NCBI RefSeq assembly: GCF_003385235.1
Contig: NZ_PQIA01000015.1
Location: 1-64,000, forward strand
Direction of reading: 5' to 3'
Length of the DNA: 64,000 nt
Origin: Amycolatopsis circi
GTDB taxonomy: Bacteria; Actinomycetota; Actinomycetes; Mycobacteriales; Pseudonocardiaceae
Part shown: positions 25,966-34,354 of the stretch, piece after piece
How positions within the stretch are numbered: position 1 is the stretch's first letter
Layout of the letters: each line of letters starts with the position of its first letter
Made by a program: the position numbers and the translations under genes
The notes under the pieces: model-generated
Seen by the model: the letters and a program-made list of their open reading frames with translations, nothing else
Told to the model about the DNA's origin: nothing
Database searches by the model: none

Positions 25966-26016
25966 CCGTGAAGGGCTCCTTGAGGGAATCAGAATCCCTC
26001 AAGGAGCCCTTCACGG
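25966..26016. repeat. 22-bp palindrome, family also at 44976 and 47721
   Basis: Arms 25966-25987 and 25995-26016 pair perfectly with the 7-base centre ATCAGAA. It probably terminates the dienelactone hydrolase transcript. Its layout (CCGTGA, G-run, GAGGGA, short centre, mirror) matches the palindromes at 44976-45034 and 47721-47775 with paired base changes in the arms, so these are members of one element family. Confidence 0.8.
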
Positions 26017-26069
26017 CACGCGGCCGGGTCCTGCGCGCGGAATCGGCGGCGGCCGTTTACGCTGACCGC

Positions 26070-26426
26070 ATGGCCGATGGTGCGCTGTGCCGCGAACCAG
26101 TGGAGCTGACCGGGCGCGAGCGCTCGGTCCTGCGGAGCGTCGCGGTCCGCGGGACGGAGCCCGAACTGTTCTGCGAGCTGGAGGCCGGGCACGGCCACGA
26201 GCACGCGACCCCGGTCGGCGGACGCGGCGAGGAGCCGCTGATGTGGCTGCGCTGGTGGCCCGGCCGCCGGGTGCTGGAGACCCGCGCGCGCTGCGGCGCG
26301 GAGTCCGACGAGGGCGTGTTCTGCCGGGTGCCCGGCGGGCACGAGGGCAGCCACAGTTACGAGCTGGCCGAGCCCGAGGAGGCCTGGCCGCTGGCCGACG
26401 CGGGCCTGTCCGCCGGCCGCCGGTAA
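26070..26426 (+). CDS. Hypothetical small Cys/His-rich protein
   Basis: I do not recognise a family. The 118-residue protein has two Cys/His clusters, CELEAGHGHEH (about 37-47) and CRVPGGHEGSHSY (about 88-100), plus a CRE near the start and a CGA between. The repeated Cys...GH..H layout suggests two metal-binding knuckles or a duplicated small fold. There is no signal peptide or membrane segment. It lies 11 bp upstream of phoU on the same strand, so the two may be co-transcribed. ATG 26070 is the first sensible start after the palindrome. Confidence 0.65.
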   Translation: MADGALCREPVELTGRERSVLRSVAVRGTEPELFCELEAGHGHEHATPVGGRGEEPLMWLRWWPGRRVLETRARCGAESDEGVFCRVPGGHEGSHSYELAEPEEAWPLADAGLSAGRR

Positions 26427-26437
26427 AGTCGCTCCAC

Positions 26438-27082
26438 ATGCGCGAAGGCTTCCAGGACGACCTGAAACAGCTCGACGGGCGTCTGGCGGCGATGGCCGAG
26501 GCGGCAGCCGAGGCGATGCGCCGGGCCACCCGGGCCCTGCTGACCATGGACCTGCCGCTGGCCGAACAGGTGCTCAGCGGCGACTCCGACCTCGACGACC
26601 AGCGGGCCGCGTGCGAGGACGAGGCGTATTCGCTGCTCGCCCTGCAGGCCCCGGTGGCGGGCGACCTGCGCGCCGTGCTGGCCGCGGTGTACTGCGCGGA
26701 GAAGCTCGAGCGGATGGGCGACCTCGCCGCGCACGTCGCGGGCACCGCCCGGCGCGGCCACCCGGACCCGACCGTGCCCGCCGACCTGGAAGCGGTGTTC
26801 GCCGAACTCGGAGAGGTCACCTCGGCGATGGCCGAGCGGCTCGCCGGCCTCGTGCACGGCGAGGCCCGCGGCGGCTACGCCGAGCTGAGCCGCGCCGACG
26901 AGCGCGTGGACGCGCTGCACGCCCGCGTGATGGCGACGGTCACCGCGCCGGACTGGACGCAAGACCAGCGGATCGCGGTCGCGCTGAGCCTGCTCACCCG
27001 TTTCTACGAGCGTTTCGCCGACCAGGCGGTGTCGGTCGCGAAGCGCCTGGAGTTCGCCGCGACGGGCGATCTCCCGGGCTGA
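26438..27082 (+). CDS. phoU: PhoU-family phosphate regulatory protein
   Basis: An all-helical protein of 214 residues made of two PhoU three-helix repeats (about 10-95 and 115-205). The repeats carry the family's acidic stretches VLSGDSDLDDQR and ELSRADERVDALH, and AEKLERMGDLAAHVA matches the conserved E-K-x-x-D-x-A/N core. PhoU normally couples the Pst transporter to PhoR; no pst genes are nearby, so this is a stand-alone paralogue. Its 3' 89 bp overlap the convergent PAP2 gene. Confidence 0.82.
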   Translation: MREGFQDDLKQLDGRLAAMAEAAAEAMRRATRALLTMDLPLAEQVLSGDSDLDDQRAACEDEAYSLLALQAPVAGDLRAVLAAVYCAEKLERMGDLAAHVAGTARRGHPDPTVPADLEAVFAELGEVTSAMAERLAGLVHGEARGGYAELSRADERVDALHARVMATVTAPDWTQDQRIAVALSLLTRFYERFADQAVSVAKRLEFAATGDLPG

Positions 27083-28193
27083 CGTCGGGCGGCGGACCGG
27101 CCGGAGCCTGGTTCGACGGACGCGGCGGCGAACCCGCGGCGCGCCCCTGCGGCGGACCGGGCGGGCGAGGCTTTTGCGAGCGCGCCGGACGGGCTGGCGG
27201 CTGCACGGGCGGCGGGGCCGGGTTCGGCGGCGGCGCGTCGGCAGGACGCGGCTGGGGCGCGGCAGTGCGGACCGGCTGCGAGTTCTGCTGCCGAGGCGGC
27301 GGGGTGGCTGGGTCGCGAGGTGCGGCAGTGCGGATCGGCTGCGAATTCTGCCGCCGGGGCGGGCCTCCCGCGTTCCGGGCATCCGGCTGCGGGCGAACTG
27401 GGCGGCCGCTGGCGTCCTGAGGTGCTGAATCGGCGGGACGGACCGATCGCGAACCCCGCGGCGGCAGAGAACCAGCGTCGTCAGGGCGAACCGGCGCGGC
27501 GTCAACGTCCCGACGCCTGCCGTCCGGACGGCCCGCGCGAGGCCCCCGTGGCTTCTCCTCCGCCGGAGCAAGCACCGTCGTAGCTTCCGGTACGACTCCT
27601 AAGAGCCCGAACGGCACCTTCCCCGCGAATCGCCGCACGAGCCCGGCCGCCGGAGCCAAGGCGTACCGCTGCAGCAGCAACGCCATCCCGGCCCCGAGCG
27701 CGAGTCCGATCAGCACGTCGTGCGGATAGTGCGCCCCGACGAACACCCGCGAGAAGCCCATCGTCGCCGCGAAAGCCGCGAGCCACGGCGCGCCCTTGCG
27801 CCAGGCGAAGGCACCGCCGAGCGCGACCGCTGCCGCGATGGTCGAGTGGTTGCTGGGGAACGACCAGTCGCCCGGCGGCGGGCAAGCGCCGACGATCGCC
27901 TCCGGCGGCAGCCCGCGGCACGGCCGCTGCTCGTGCACGAAGGCCTTCACGATCTCGCTGAGCACGTACGCCACCACCGTCGCCGCCGGGACCAGCAGCG
28001 CCGCAGCCATCCGCTCGGGCGAGCCGGTCGGACGCGCCCGCCACCAGAGCCAGGCGAAGAACGGGGCCACGAGGACCAGGCCGTAGGACGTGTACGCCAG
28101 CACGAGAGACTGCACCCAGCCCGGCATCGCCTGGGCGAAATGGGTGATCGCGTCGTACGTCTCGCTGCTGGAAGCTCCGGCCGTGGTCGCCAT
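26994..28193 (-). CDS. PAP2-family membrane phosphatase with long proline-rich tail
   Basis: Residues 1 to about 205 are an integral-membrane PAP2/undecaprenyl-pyrophosphate phosphatase domain with the three signatures: KAFVHEQRP, FPSNHS and SRVFVGAHYPHD. The remaining 190 residues are low-complexity and rich in Pro, Arg and Gln, with repeats around PPRRQNSQPIRTAAP / PPRQQNSQPVRTAAP, probably cytoplasmic or wall-spanning. The likely role is dephosphorylation of a lipid (pyro)phosphate in envelope synthesis. Start is ATG 28193. The tail reads 89 bp into the opposite strand of phoU. Confidence 0.83.
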   Translation of the reverse strand: MATTAGASSSETYDAITHFAQAMPGWVQSLVLAYTSYGLVLVAPFFAWLWWRARPTGSPERMAAALLVPAATVVAYVLSEIVKAFVHEQRPCRGLPPEAIVGACPPPGDWSFPSNHSTIAAAVALGGAFAWRKGAPWLAAFAATMGFSRVFVGAHYPHDVLIGLALGAGMALLLQRYALAPAAGLVRRFAGKVPFGLLGVVPEATTVLAPAEEKPRGPRAGRPDGRRRDVDAAPVRPDDAGSLPPRGSRSVRPADSAPQDASGRPVRPQPDARNAGGPPRRQNSQPIRTAAPRDPATPPPRQQNSQPVRTAAPQPRPADAPPPNPAPPPVQPPARPARSQKPRPPGPPQGRAAGSPPRPSNQAPAGPPPDVSPGDRPSRRTPGASRPTPPGRRNARRNG

Positions 28194-28321
28194 ACAACCC
28201 CTCTCCGGTCCGCCGGTTCGCCTGGCGGCCATCTCGCGTTCACCCGAAGGTCACGAGCGTACCGAGCGGCGGAGGAGAGTCCGCGACGCCCCGTGAGTCC
28301 GCGAGGACTCTCTGGGACGGT

Positions 28322-28699
28322 TCAGGAGTCGGTGGTGTGCTTGCAGGTCACCGGCTTGCCGGGACCGGGAGCGCTCGCCTTGGCGAGTTCCTTCTTCTTG
28401 TCCAGCAGGATCCGGCAGTGCAGTGTCGCGCCCGTCGAAGGCGTCGCGGTGACCGAGGCGTCCTGTCCGGCGCTGACGACGACGTCCTGCTTCCACGGCA
28501 GCCCGAGCGGGCCGGTGAGCTGGTGCGGCGCGACCTTGTCTTCGTAGCGGTTGCCCGATTCGCCGTAGGTGACGCCGGTGGCCGTGGTCTGCTGGTCGGA
28601 CGTGAGTTCGTAGGTGATCGCCCACGATTTCCCGGTCGGGTTGGAGCACGCGGCGAGCGCGACGACCGCGAAAGTAGCGGAGAGTGCCTTCTTGATCAC
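28322..28699 (-). CDS. MmpS-like lipoprotein
   Basis: A 125-residue secreted lipoprotein: signal VIKKALSATFAVVALAAC with the lipobox cysteine at 18. A beta-rich domain follows (AITYELTSD, GVTYGESGN, LPWKQDVVV), resembling the MmpS/MPT-type transport-accessory fold. A second cysteine pair near the C-terminus (LHCRILL, VTCKH) may form a disulfide. The GTG start overlaps the stop of the upstream FtsW-like gene by GTGA, so it is translated from the same message. Confidence 0.75.
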   Translation of the reverse strand: MIKKALSATFAVVALAACSNPTGKSWAITYELTSDQQTTATGVTYGESGNRYEDKVAPHQLTGPLGLPWKQDVVVSAGQDASVTATPSTGATLHCRILLDKKKELAKASAPGPGKPVTCKHTTDS

Positions 28700-29904
28700 G
28701 CTCGGACTGTACCGGAGCCCTTCTTCTCGAGCCCGGCGAGGAACGTCTGCGCGGCCGGTTCCTCGCGTGCGGCCTGGGCGAGGATGCCGAACTGCAGCAT
28801 GGTGACCACGAGCGACGTCCCGCCCGCGGACACCAGCGGCAGCGTCACGCCGGTGACCGGCAGCGCGCCCGCGACGTAGCCGATGTTGATCAGCGCCTGC
28901 GCCACCAGCAGCAACGTGGTCGTCCCGGCGACCAGCCGCACCCACGGATCGGAGACCCGGGCCGCGGTGCGCAGGCCGATCACCGCGAGGCAGCCGAACA
29001 GCCCCAGCACCGCGAGGCAGCCGGCGAACCCGAGTTCCTCGCCGACGAGCGCGAAGACGAAGTCGTTCTGGACGTCCGGCAGGTAGCTCCACTTCGCCGC
29101 GCCCCGGCCGAGCCCGACGCCGAACCAGCCGCCGTCGGCGAGGGCGTACTGCGCCTGCTGTGCCTGGTAGCCGCTGCCGCTCGAATCGGGATTCGGCGAA
29201 AGGAAAGAAAGGATGCGCGCGAGACGATAACTGGCGAAAAGGGCGAGTACGACGATTCCGGCGACGCCCCCGGCGAGAATGGCGGCGAACAAGCGCTTCG
29301 GCGCGCCGGCGAACCACAGCAATCCCAAGGTGATCAGCGCGAGCGTGACCGTGCCGCTGAGATTCGGCTGGGCCAGCAGCAATGCGCACAACGCGAGCGT
29401 CACCGGGATCAGCGGCACGAGCAGGTGCCGCCAATGGTGCAGCACCTTCTGCTTCGACACCAGCAAATGCGCGCCCCAGAACACCAGCGCGACCTTCGCG
29501 ATTTCCACTGGCTGCAAGGTGATCGGCCCGGCGGCGAGCCAGCGTTGCGCGCCGCCGTGGTCGGAGCCCAGCGGGGTCAGCACGAGAAGCAGCAGCACGA
29601 ACGCGGCGGCGAGCGCCGGGGTGGCGGCCTTGCGCATCCGGGAAAACGGGATGCGGAGGCCGAGCGCGAAGGCGGCCGCGCCGAGCGCGACGAAGGTCAG
29701 ATGCCGGAAAAAGGCTTGGTACACCCCGGTTCCGGCGGCCGGGTTGGCCGCCGCGGCCGAGGACGACAGCGCCATCACCGCGCCGAGCAGCGTCAGCAAT
29801 GCCCAGATCGCGGTGATGATCCGGAACGACGCGAGCGGATGTGCGAAGAACTGTCCGATTGCGTGCCGGGCGGGTTTGCTGTCCCGTTCGGTTGGCGACT
29901 CCAC
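28696..29904 (-). CDS. FtsW/RodA/SpoVE-family peptidoglycan polymerase
   Basis: A SEDS-family membrane glycosyltransferase of 402 residues with about ten hydrophobic segments. The conserved motifs are present: GAQRWLAAGPITLQPVEIAKVALV, QPNLSGTV, the catalytic-region loop QNDFVFALVGEELGF, and the C-terminal TGVTLPLVSAGGTS. It is an extra FtsW/RodA-like copy outside the division cluster, probably for wall synthesis in a special growth phase. The lipoprotein gene overlaps its 3' end. The start is a GTG without a strong ribosome-binding site. Confidence 0.87.
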   Translation of the reverse strand: MESPTERDSKPARHAIGQFFAHPLASFRIITAIWALLTLLGAVMALSSSAAAANPAAGTGVYQAFFRHLTFVALGAAAFALGLRIPFSRMRKAATPALAAAFVLLLLVLTPLGSDHGGAQRWLAAGPITLQPVEIAKVALVFWGAHLLVSKQKVLHHWRHLLVPLIPVTLALCALLLAQPNLSGTVTLALITLGLLWFAGAPKRLFAAILAGGVAGIVVLALFASYRLARILSFLSPNPDSSGSGYQAQQAQYALADGGWFGVGLGRGAAKWSYLPDVQNDFVFALVGEELGFAGCLAVLGLFGCLAVIGLRTAARVSDPWVRLVAGTTTLLLVAQALINIGYVAGALPVTGVTLPLVSAGGTSLVVTMLQFGILAQAAREEPAAQTFLAGLEKKGSGTVRA

Positions 29905-29965
29905 AGCGGGAGTGTGTGCCGTTTTCCCTTCGCGGTGGCTGACCGACTCGCCAGTGTGCGGGAAA

Positions 29966-30337
29966 TTACCGGTCGGATTCCTGATTGGCCTGGTCGACGT
30001 CGGCCATGTGTTCTTCCGCCCACGTGCGCAATACCGCGAGCGCGGACTCCAGCGACGCGCCGAGCGCGGTGAGCCGGTAATGCACCCTGGGCGGCACCGT
30101 CGCTTCCACGCGCCGCGAGACGAGACCGTCGCGGACGAGGCTCTGCAGGGTCACCGAAAGCATCTTCTGCGACACCCCGGGGATGCGGCGGCGCAGGTCG
30201 GCGAACCGCACCTCGTCCGGCGCGGCCTCGGCGAGGATCTTGACCGTCATCGACGTCCACTTCGTCCCGATCCGGTCGAGCAGCCGCCGGGTCGGGCAGG
30301 CCGGGTCGAACAGATCGCCGCGGGCGGAGGAGGTCAC
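29966..30337 (-). CDS. HxlR-family winged-helix regulator
   Basis: The 123-residue protein shows the HxlR pattern: an N-terminal cysteine CPTRRLLDRIGTKWT, FADLRRRIPGVSQKMLSVTLQSLVRDGLV as the DNA-reading part, and the wing VEATVPPRVHYRLTALG. Many HxlR proteins sense quinones or reactive electrophiles through that cysteine. It is divergent from an alpha/beta hydrolase that it probably controls. GTAAC half-sites lie in the intergenic region. Confidence 0.87.
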   Translation of the reverse strand: MTSSARGDLFDPACPTRRLLDRIGTKWTSMTVKILAEAAPDEVRFADLRRRIPGVSQKMLSVTLQSLVRDGLVSRRVEATVPPRVHYRLTALGASLESALAVLRTWAEEHMADVDQANQESDR

Positions 30338-30387
30338 CTCGGGCTCACCACCTGTCGGAAAAGTGCCGTCTTGGCGGCACCGCTGGA

Positions 30388-30421
30388 GTTACCTACCGTG
30401 TGCTGGTAACCAATGGTAACC
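30388..30421. promoter_or_regulatory. Candidate HxlR operator (GTTACC/GGTAAC half-sites)
   Basis: GTTACC at 30388-30393 is inverted relative to GGTAACC at 30405-30411, and a second GGTAACC follows at 30415-30421, 10 bp on. HxlR proteins commonly bind GTTAC/GTAAC half-sites. The cluster sits just before the hydrolase ribosome-binding site. Confidence 0.55.
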
Positions 30422-30433
30422 ACAGGAGGTCCG

Positions 30434-31261
30434 ATGAACGCGGTGCGGCAGGTCGAAGCGAACGGCGTCCGGCTGAACGTCGCCGTCGCCGGGAGCGGTC
30501 CGGCCCTGGTGCTGCTGCACGGGTTCCCGCACACCTGGCAGTTGTGGCGCGAAGTCATCCCGACACTGGCCGAGCAGTACCGGGTCATCGCGCCGGATCT
30601 TCGCGGCCTGGGCGCGAGCAGTCGTCCGGAGAGCGGTTTCGACGCGGGAACGGTCGCCGACGATGTCGCGGCCCTGCTCGACGCGCTGGACGAGCCGAAC
30701 GCCGAGGTGGTGGCGATCGACCTGGCGGTGGCGGGCGCGTTGCTGCTGGCACTGCGGCAGCCGGAGCGAGTGCGCCGCCTGGTGCTGATGGAGTCGCTGC
30801 CCTGGGGTTTCCCGGCCAGCCCGCCGTGGTGGTTCGGCTTCCACGCGGTGCCGGGCCTCGCGGAGACTGTCCTTAATGGACACGAGGCGGAGTACGTCGG
30901 CTGGTTCCTCGACCAGGGCACGCTCGGCCGCGGCGTTCCGGCGGATCTCCAGGCGGCGTTCGCCGAGGCGTACACCGGGACCGACGCGCTCCGCTGCGCC
31001 TTCGAGTACTACCGGGCGTTGCCGGAGAGCGCCCGCCAGTTGACCGAAGCGGCGGCGAAGCGGCTCACCGTCCCGACGATGGCGATCGGCGCGAATCCGG
31101 TGGGCGACGCGCTGGAACAGCAGCTGCGCCCGATCGCCGACGATCTCACCGGGCACCTGCTGCCGGACTGCGGGCACCTGATTCCGCTGGACTGCCCGCG
31201 CGGATTCCTCGATCTCCTGCTGCCGTTCCTGTCCCGGGAGATACTGGCCGGGTGTCGTTGA
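30434..31261 (+). CDS. Alpha/beta hydrolase of the epoxide hydrolase/dehalogenase group, altered nucleophile elbow
   Basis: Clear homology to epoxide hydrolases: HGFPHTW oxyanion motif, PDLRGLGASSRP, a cap domain around FPASPPWWFGFHAV, and a catalytic His in PDCGHLIPLD. The usual elbow GHDWGG reads AIDLAVAG, keeping the nucleophile Asp (Asp96) but replacing the flanking Gly/His. Activity may be changed. ATG 30434 has AGGAGG 4 bases upstream; the ATG at 30413 does not. It is probably HxlR-controlled. Confidence 0.8.
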   Translation: MNAVRQVEANGVRLNVAVAGSGPALVLLHGFPHTWQLWREVIPTLAEQYRVIAPDLRGLGASSRPESGFDAGTVADDVAALLDALDEPNAEVVAIDLAVAGALLLALRQPERVRRLVLMESLPWGFPASPPWWFGFHAVPGLAETVLNGHEAEYVGWFLDQGTLGRGVPADLQAAFAEAYTGTDALRCAFEYYRALPESARQLTEAAAKRLTVPTMAIGANPVGDALEQQLRPIADDLTGHLLPDCGHLIPLDCPRGFLDLLLPFLSREILAGCR

Positions 31262-32376
31262 CGTCCGAGCTGGCCGACCCGCGGGGGACTCTCGCGCGCT
31301 GGTGCGCGCGGGTGTTCACCGGCACGGCCGCGGCCGCGCGCCGGATCGAGGAGGCGACGAACGGCGTGCGCCCGATCCGTCCGGTGCTTGCCCGTCCGCC
31401 GCGCCAGCACTGGGCCGAGATCGGCGGTGCGTTCGGCCAGCGGATCGCCGACCTCGTGCAGCCCGCCCCGCCGTACTACGCGCTGCTCGGGATGGTGCGT
31501 GCGCAGTGGGGCAGCGGTCCGTGGGCGCATGCGCAAGCCGCTCAGTACCCGACGCACGACGAGCTTCCGCCGGAGTACCGGGCACGGGCGCTCGGCATCC
31601 GTCCGGCCGCGGCGACCTGGCTCGACCTCGGCGACGGAATGCCTCACGGCGAAGCACTTCCGGGTGCCGAGGAGTTGTGGGGCGAACTGCTGGAACGCGC
31701 TCGCCGCTACCAAGCGCAGCACGCCCCGCCCGGCGTGCTCGGCGGACCGGGTGCGGAGGCCGGACTGGCGCGGACCGACTGGGTGCTGTCGGCGTGCGAG
31801 GACATCTACCGCTCCGGCCGCATCGACCCGCAGCTCGCCCGGGTCGTCGACGGCGGCGGCACGATCGCGGACCTGCGCGCCCTGCCCGCCGACGCGGCGG
31901 TGACCGAACTGGCGGAACTCGCGAAACGCTTACACGACAACGGTGCGCTGTGGGAGCTGCGCCGCCTCGCCGGTGCGCCGCCCGAGGGCTATCCGCTCGG
32001 GATCGCCGGGCCGACCATCGTGCCCGGCTGGGCGGACGGCGATCTTTTGCTCGGGAAGCTCGACCCCGAAGAGGGGATCGCCGCCGGCACGCTGCTGGAC
32101 GTGAAGACCGTGCTGACTGTCGGCGATCCGGACCGCGCCGGGCGCTGGCTGTGGCAGATCCTGCTGTACGCCTGGCTCGACGTCGCCGACCTCTACCGCA
32201 TCCGGGAGGTCGGGCTGCTGCTCGGGCGGCACGGCAAGCTGGTCTGCTGGCCGGTCGACGAGCTGGCCGCGGACCTGCTCGGCGGGGACGGACTGGTCGA
32301 TCACCGTCGCGACGAGTTCAGGGACATGGCGCGCGGGCTGCTCGACGCGGCCGGGCTGAGCTTGGCCGGCGACTGA
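31252..32376 (+). CDS. Unknown protein with a possible PD-(D/E)XK nuclease-like core
   Basis: No family name is certain. Residues about 255-320 contain WADGDLLLGKL, then LLDVKTVLTVGD and WLWQILLYAWLDV. The order Asp...DxK...Q..Y is the signature of RecB/Cas4-like PD-(D/E)XK nucleases. The first 250 residues are helical and Trp-rich and have no recognised motif. The GTG start overlaps the hydrolase gene by 10 bp, and the 3' end overlaps the convergent EamA gene by 76 bp. Confidence 0.6.
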   Translation: MSLTSELADPRGTLARWCARVFTGTAAAARRIEEATNGVRPIRPVLARPPRQHWAEIGGAFGQRIADLVQPAPPYYALLGMVRAQWGSGPWAHAQAAQYPTHDELPPEYRARALGIRPAAATWLDLGDGMPHGEALPGAEELWGELLERARRYQAQHAPPGVLGGPGAEAGLARTDWVLSACEDIYRSGRIDPQLARVVDGGGTIADLRALPADAAVTELAELAKRLHDNGALWELRRLAGAPPEGYPLGIAGPTIVPGWADGDLLLGKLDPEEGIAAGTLLDVKTVLTVGDPDRAGRWLWQILLYAWLDVADLYRIREVGLLLGRHGKLVCWPVDELAADLLGGDGLVDHRRDEFRDMARGLLDAAGLSLAGD

Positions 32377-33299
32377 GCCGCGGGTCGCTTCGACGCGCCG
32401 CGACCGGCGAAACACACCGCGCCGAGCACGATTACGCAGCCGACGAGCTGCAGCGCGCCCGGCCGCTCGCTCAGCAGCAAGAACCCGAGGGCGACCGCGC
32501 CGACCGGCTGCAGCAGCATCATCGTCGCGCCGGTCGAGGCGGCCAGCCGCGGCAGCGCACCGGCGATCAGCAGCCACCCGATGACCTGGCCGACCATGGC
32601 CAGCGCGGCGAACCAGCCGAGCGAGGGCAGGCTGGGCGTCAGGTCGAGGCGGCCGAACGGAAGTCCGAGCGCGACCGACACGAAGCCCGCCGACACGGTC
32701 GCCAGCGACAGCGAGCGGACCTGCGTCGCGGGGCTGCTGCTGAGCCGGAGCAGCAGCAGGTACCCCGAATAGCCCGCCCCGGCGGCGAGCGCGAAAACCA
32801 GGCCCAGCACCGGGTTCGAGCCGGTCATCGTCGAGCCGAACACGCCGCCCGCGAGCACGATGCCGACGATCAGCGTCGGTGCGACGAACTTGAACCGCGG
32901 GTCCGGCCGCTCCTTGAGGAAGAGGAACGCCAGCAGCGGCACGATCACGACCTGCACCGAAAGCAGCATGGTCGCGACGCCCGCGCCGACGCGCGGGATC
33001 GCTTCGCCCCACAGGACGAAGTCGAGACCCAGACCGAGCCCGGCCAGCAGCGGCAGCAGGAGCTTCGCGCGCACGCGGGTCCGCCGCGCTTCGCTGAACG
33101 CCAGGAGCGCGAGCAGCGGCAGTGCGAGGACGCAGCGCCAGAACGCGCTGGTCGCCCCGCTGGCCCCGGAAACCTTGATGAGCACCGAGGTCAGCGCGAT
33201 GCAGAGGCTGCCGGCCGCGGCCAGCAGCCGAGGGTCGGCGCGACCGGTGAGCGCGGCGATCGGACCGGCGGTCGGCAACGGGGCGGTTTCGGTGGTCAT
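32301..33299 (-). CDS. EamA/DMT-family exporter
   Basis: Ten hydrophobic segments in two EamA repeats (about 25-155 and 170-305) with typical motifs SAFWRCVLALPLLAL, LWGEAIPRVGAGVATMLLSVQVVIVP and the second-repeat AASTGATMMLLQPVGAVALGF. Length 332 is normal for RhaT/YdcZ-like metabolite exporters. It starts at ATG 33299 and diverges from a LysR regulator, the usual arrangement for amino-acid or metabolite efflux. The substrate is unknown. Confidence 0.87.
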   Translation of the reverse strand: MTTETAPLPTAGPIAALTGRADPRLLAAAGSLCIALTSVLIKVSGASGATSAFWRCVLALPLLALLAFSEARRTRVRAKLLLPLLAGLGLGLDFVLWGEAIPRVGAGVATMLLSVQVVIVPLLAFLFLKERPDPRFKFVAPTLIVGIVLAGGVFGSTMTGSNPVLGLVFALAAGAGYSGYLLLLRLSSSPATQVRSLSLATVSAGFVSVALGLPFGRLDLTPSLPSLGWFAALAMVGQVIGWLLIAGALPRLAASTGATMMLLQPVGAVALGFLLLSERPGALQLVGCVIVLGAVCFAGRGASKRPAAQSPAKLSPAASSSPRAMSLNSSRR

Positions 33300-33373
33300 G
33301 CCTTCTATCGTGGGGTCGCTAACTATCAAGGACAAGTGAATGTTCCTGCGGGAAATCCGGTAGCATCACTACT

Positions 33374-34282
33374 GTGTTCAGTGTGGATCGGATGCGCGCC
33401 CTGCACGCGGTCGCGCAGCACGGCTCGGTCGCCCGCGCGGCGGCCGCGCTGCACGTCACGCCGTCCGGGGTGTCGCAGCAGCTGGCGAAACTGGAGCGGG
33501 AAGCGGGCCTGGCATTGCTGGAACCGCGCGGCCGGACCGTGCGGCTCACGCGCGCCGGGCAGGTGCTCGTCGGACACGCCGAACGCGTGCTGGCGCAACT
33601 CGCCGAAGCGCGCACGGATCTCGAACGGCTGCGCGAGGACGTCTTCGGGCCGTTGCGGATCGGGTCGATCGCGACCTGTGTGCACGCCCTGCTGCCGCCC
33701 GCGCTCGCCACGCTCACTGAACAGCACCCGCGGCTGAACGTGACGCTGGGCGAGGGCGAAGCCGAACAGACGTTGCCGAAGGTGCTCGCCGGCGACCTCG
33801 ACGTCGCGGTGTTCGAAAGCTGGGCGGACCGGCCGACCGTGGTGCCGCCGGGGATCACGCAGGTCACGCTGTTCTCCGACGTCGCCGACCTGGCGCTGCC
33901 CGCCGGGCATCGGCTCGCGCACCGGCGCACGGTCGACCTCTCCGAGGTGGACGACGTGTCGTGGATCGGCTGGACCGGCCGGTCCGGCTGCTACGAATGG
34001 CTCGTGCACGTGCTCCGTTCGCAGGACCTGGAGCCGCGGATCAGTTGCACCATCGGAAGTTACGTGACGCAGCTGGCGCTCGTCGCGGGCAACGTCGGGG
34101 CCGCGCTCGTCCCGCGGCTCGCCCGAGGACCGGTGCCGGACGGGGTCCGGATGCTCGCGACGCGGCCGGTGCTGAACCGCACGATCATCGCCGCGTGCCG
34201 GTCCGGCGAGGAGGCGCACGGCGGGGTCCGGGCGGCGCTGGAGGCGCTCGGCGAGGCGTCGGCGACTTATGTGAACCACTGA
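33374..34282 (+). CDS. LysR-family transcriptional regulator
   Basis: N-terminal HTH (MRALHAVAQHGSVARAAAAL, then VTPSGVSQQLAKLEREAGLALL) and a full-length periplasmic-binding-fold effector domain (about 95-295). It is likely the regulator of the divergent EamA exporter; the 74-bp gap contains both promoters. GTG 33374 is used as start. It is followed by a flavin oxidoreductase on the same strand, 72 bp away, which may also be under its control. Confidence 0.88.
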   Translation: MFSVDRMRALHAVAQHGSVARAAAALHVTPSGVSQQLAKLEREAGLALLEPRGRTVRLTRAGQVLVGHAERVLAQLAEARTDLERLREDVFGPLRIGSIATCVHALLPPALATLTEQHPRLNVTLGEGEAEQTLPKVLAGDLDVAVFESWADRPTVVPPGITQVTLFSDVADLALPAGHRLAHRRTVDLSEVDDVSWIGWTGRSGCYEWLVHVLRSQDLEPRISCTIGSYVTQLALVAGNVGAALVPRLARGPVPDGVRMLATRPVLNRTIIAACRSGEEAHGGVRAALEALGEASATYVNH

Positions 34283-34354
34283 ATCTTCTTGCGCGGCTGC
34301 CCTTTTCGGCCGGTTCGGCCCTAGAGTCGACCTCGACGAGCAGGGGAGCCGCCC

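Noticed and set aside
31302..33737. Very long rightward frame (811 codons) across the nuclease-like, EamA and LysR genes
   Set aside because: It spans genes on both strands and lacks any domain pattern.
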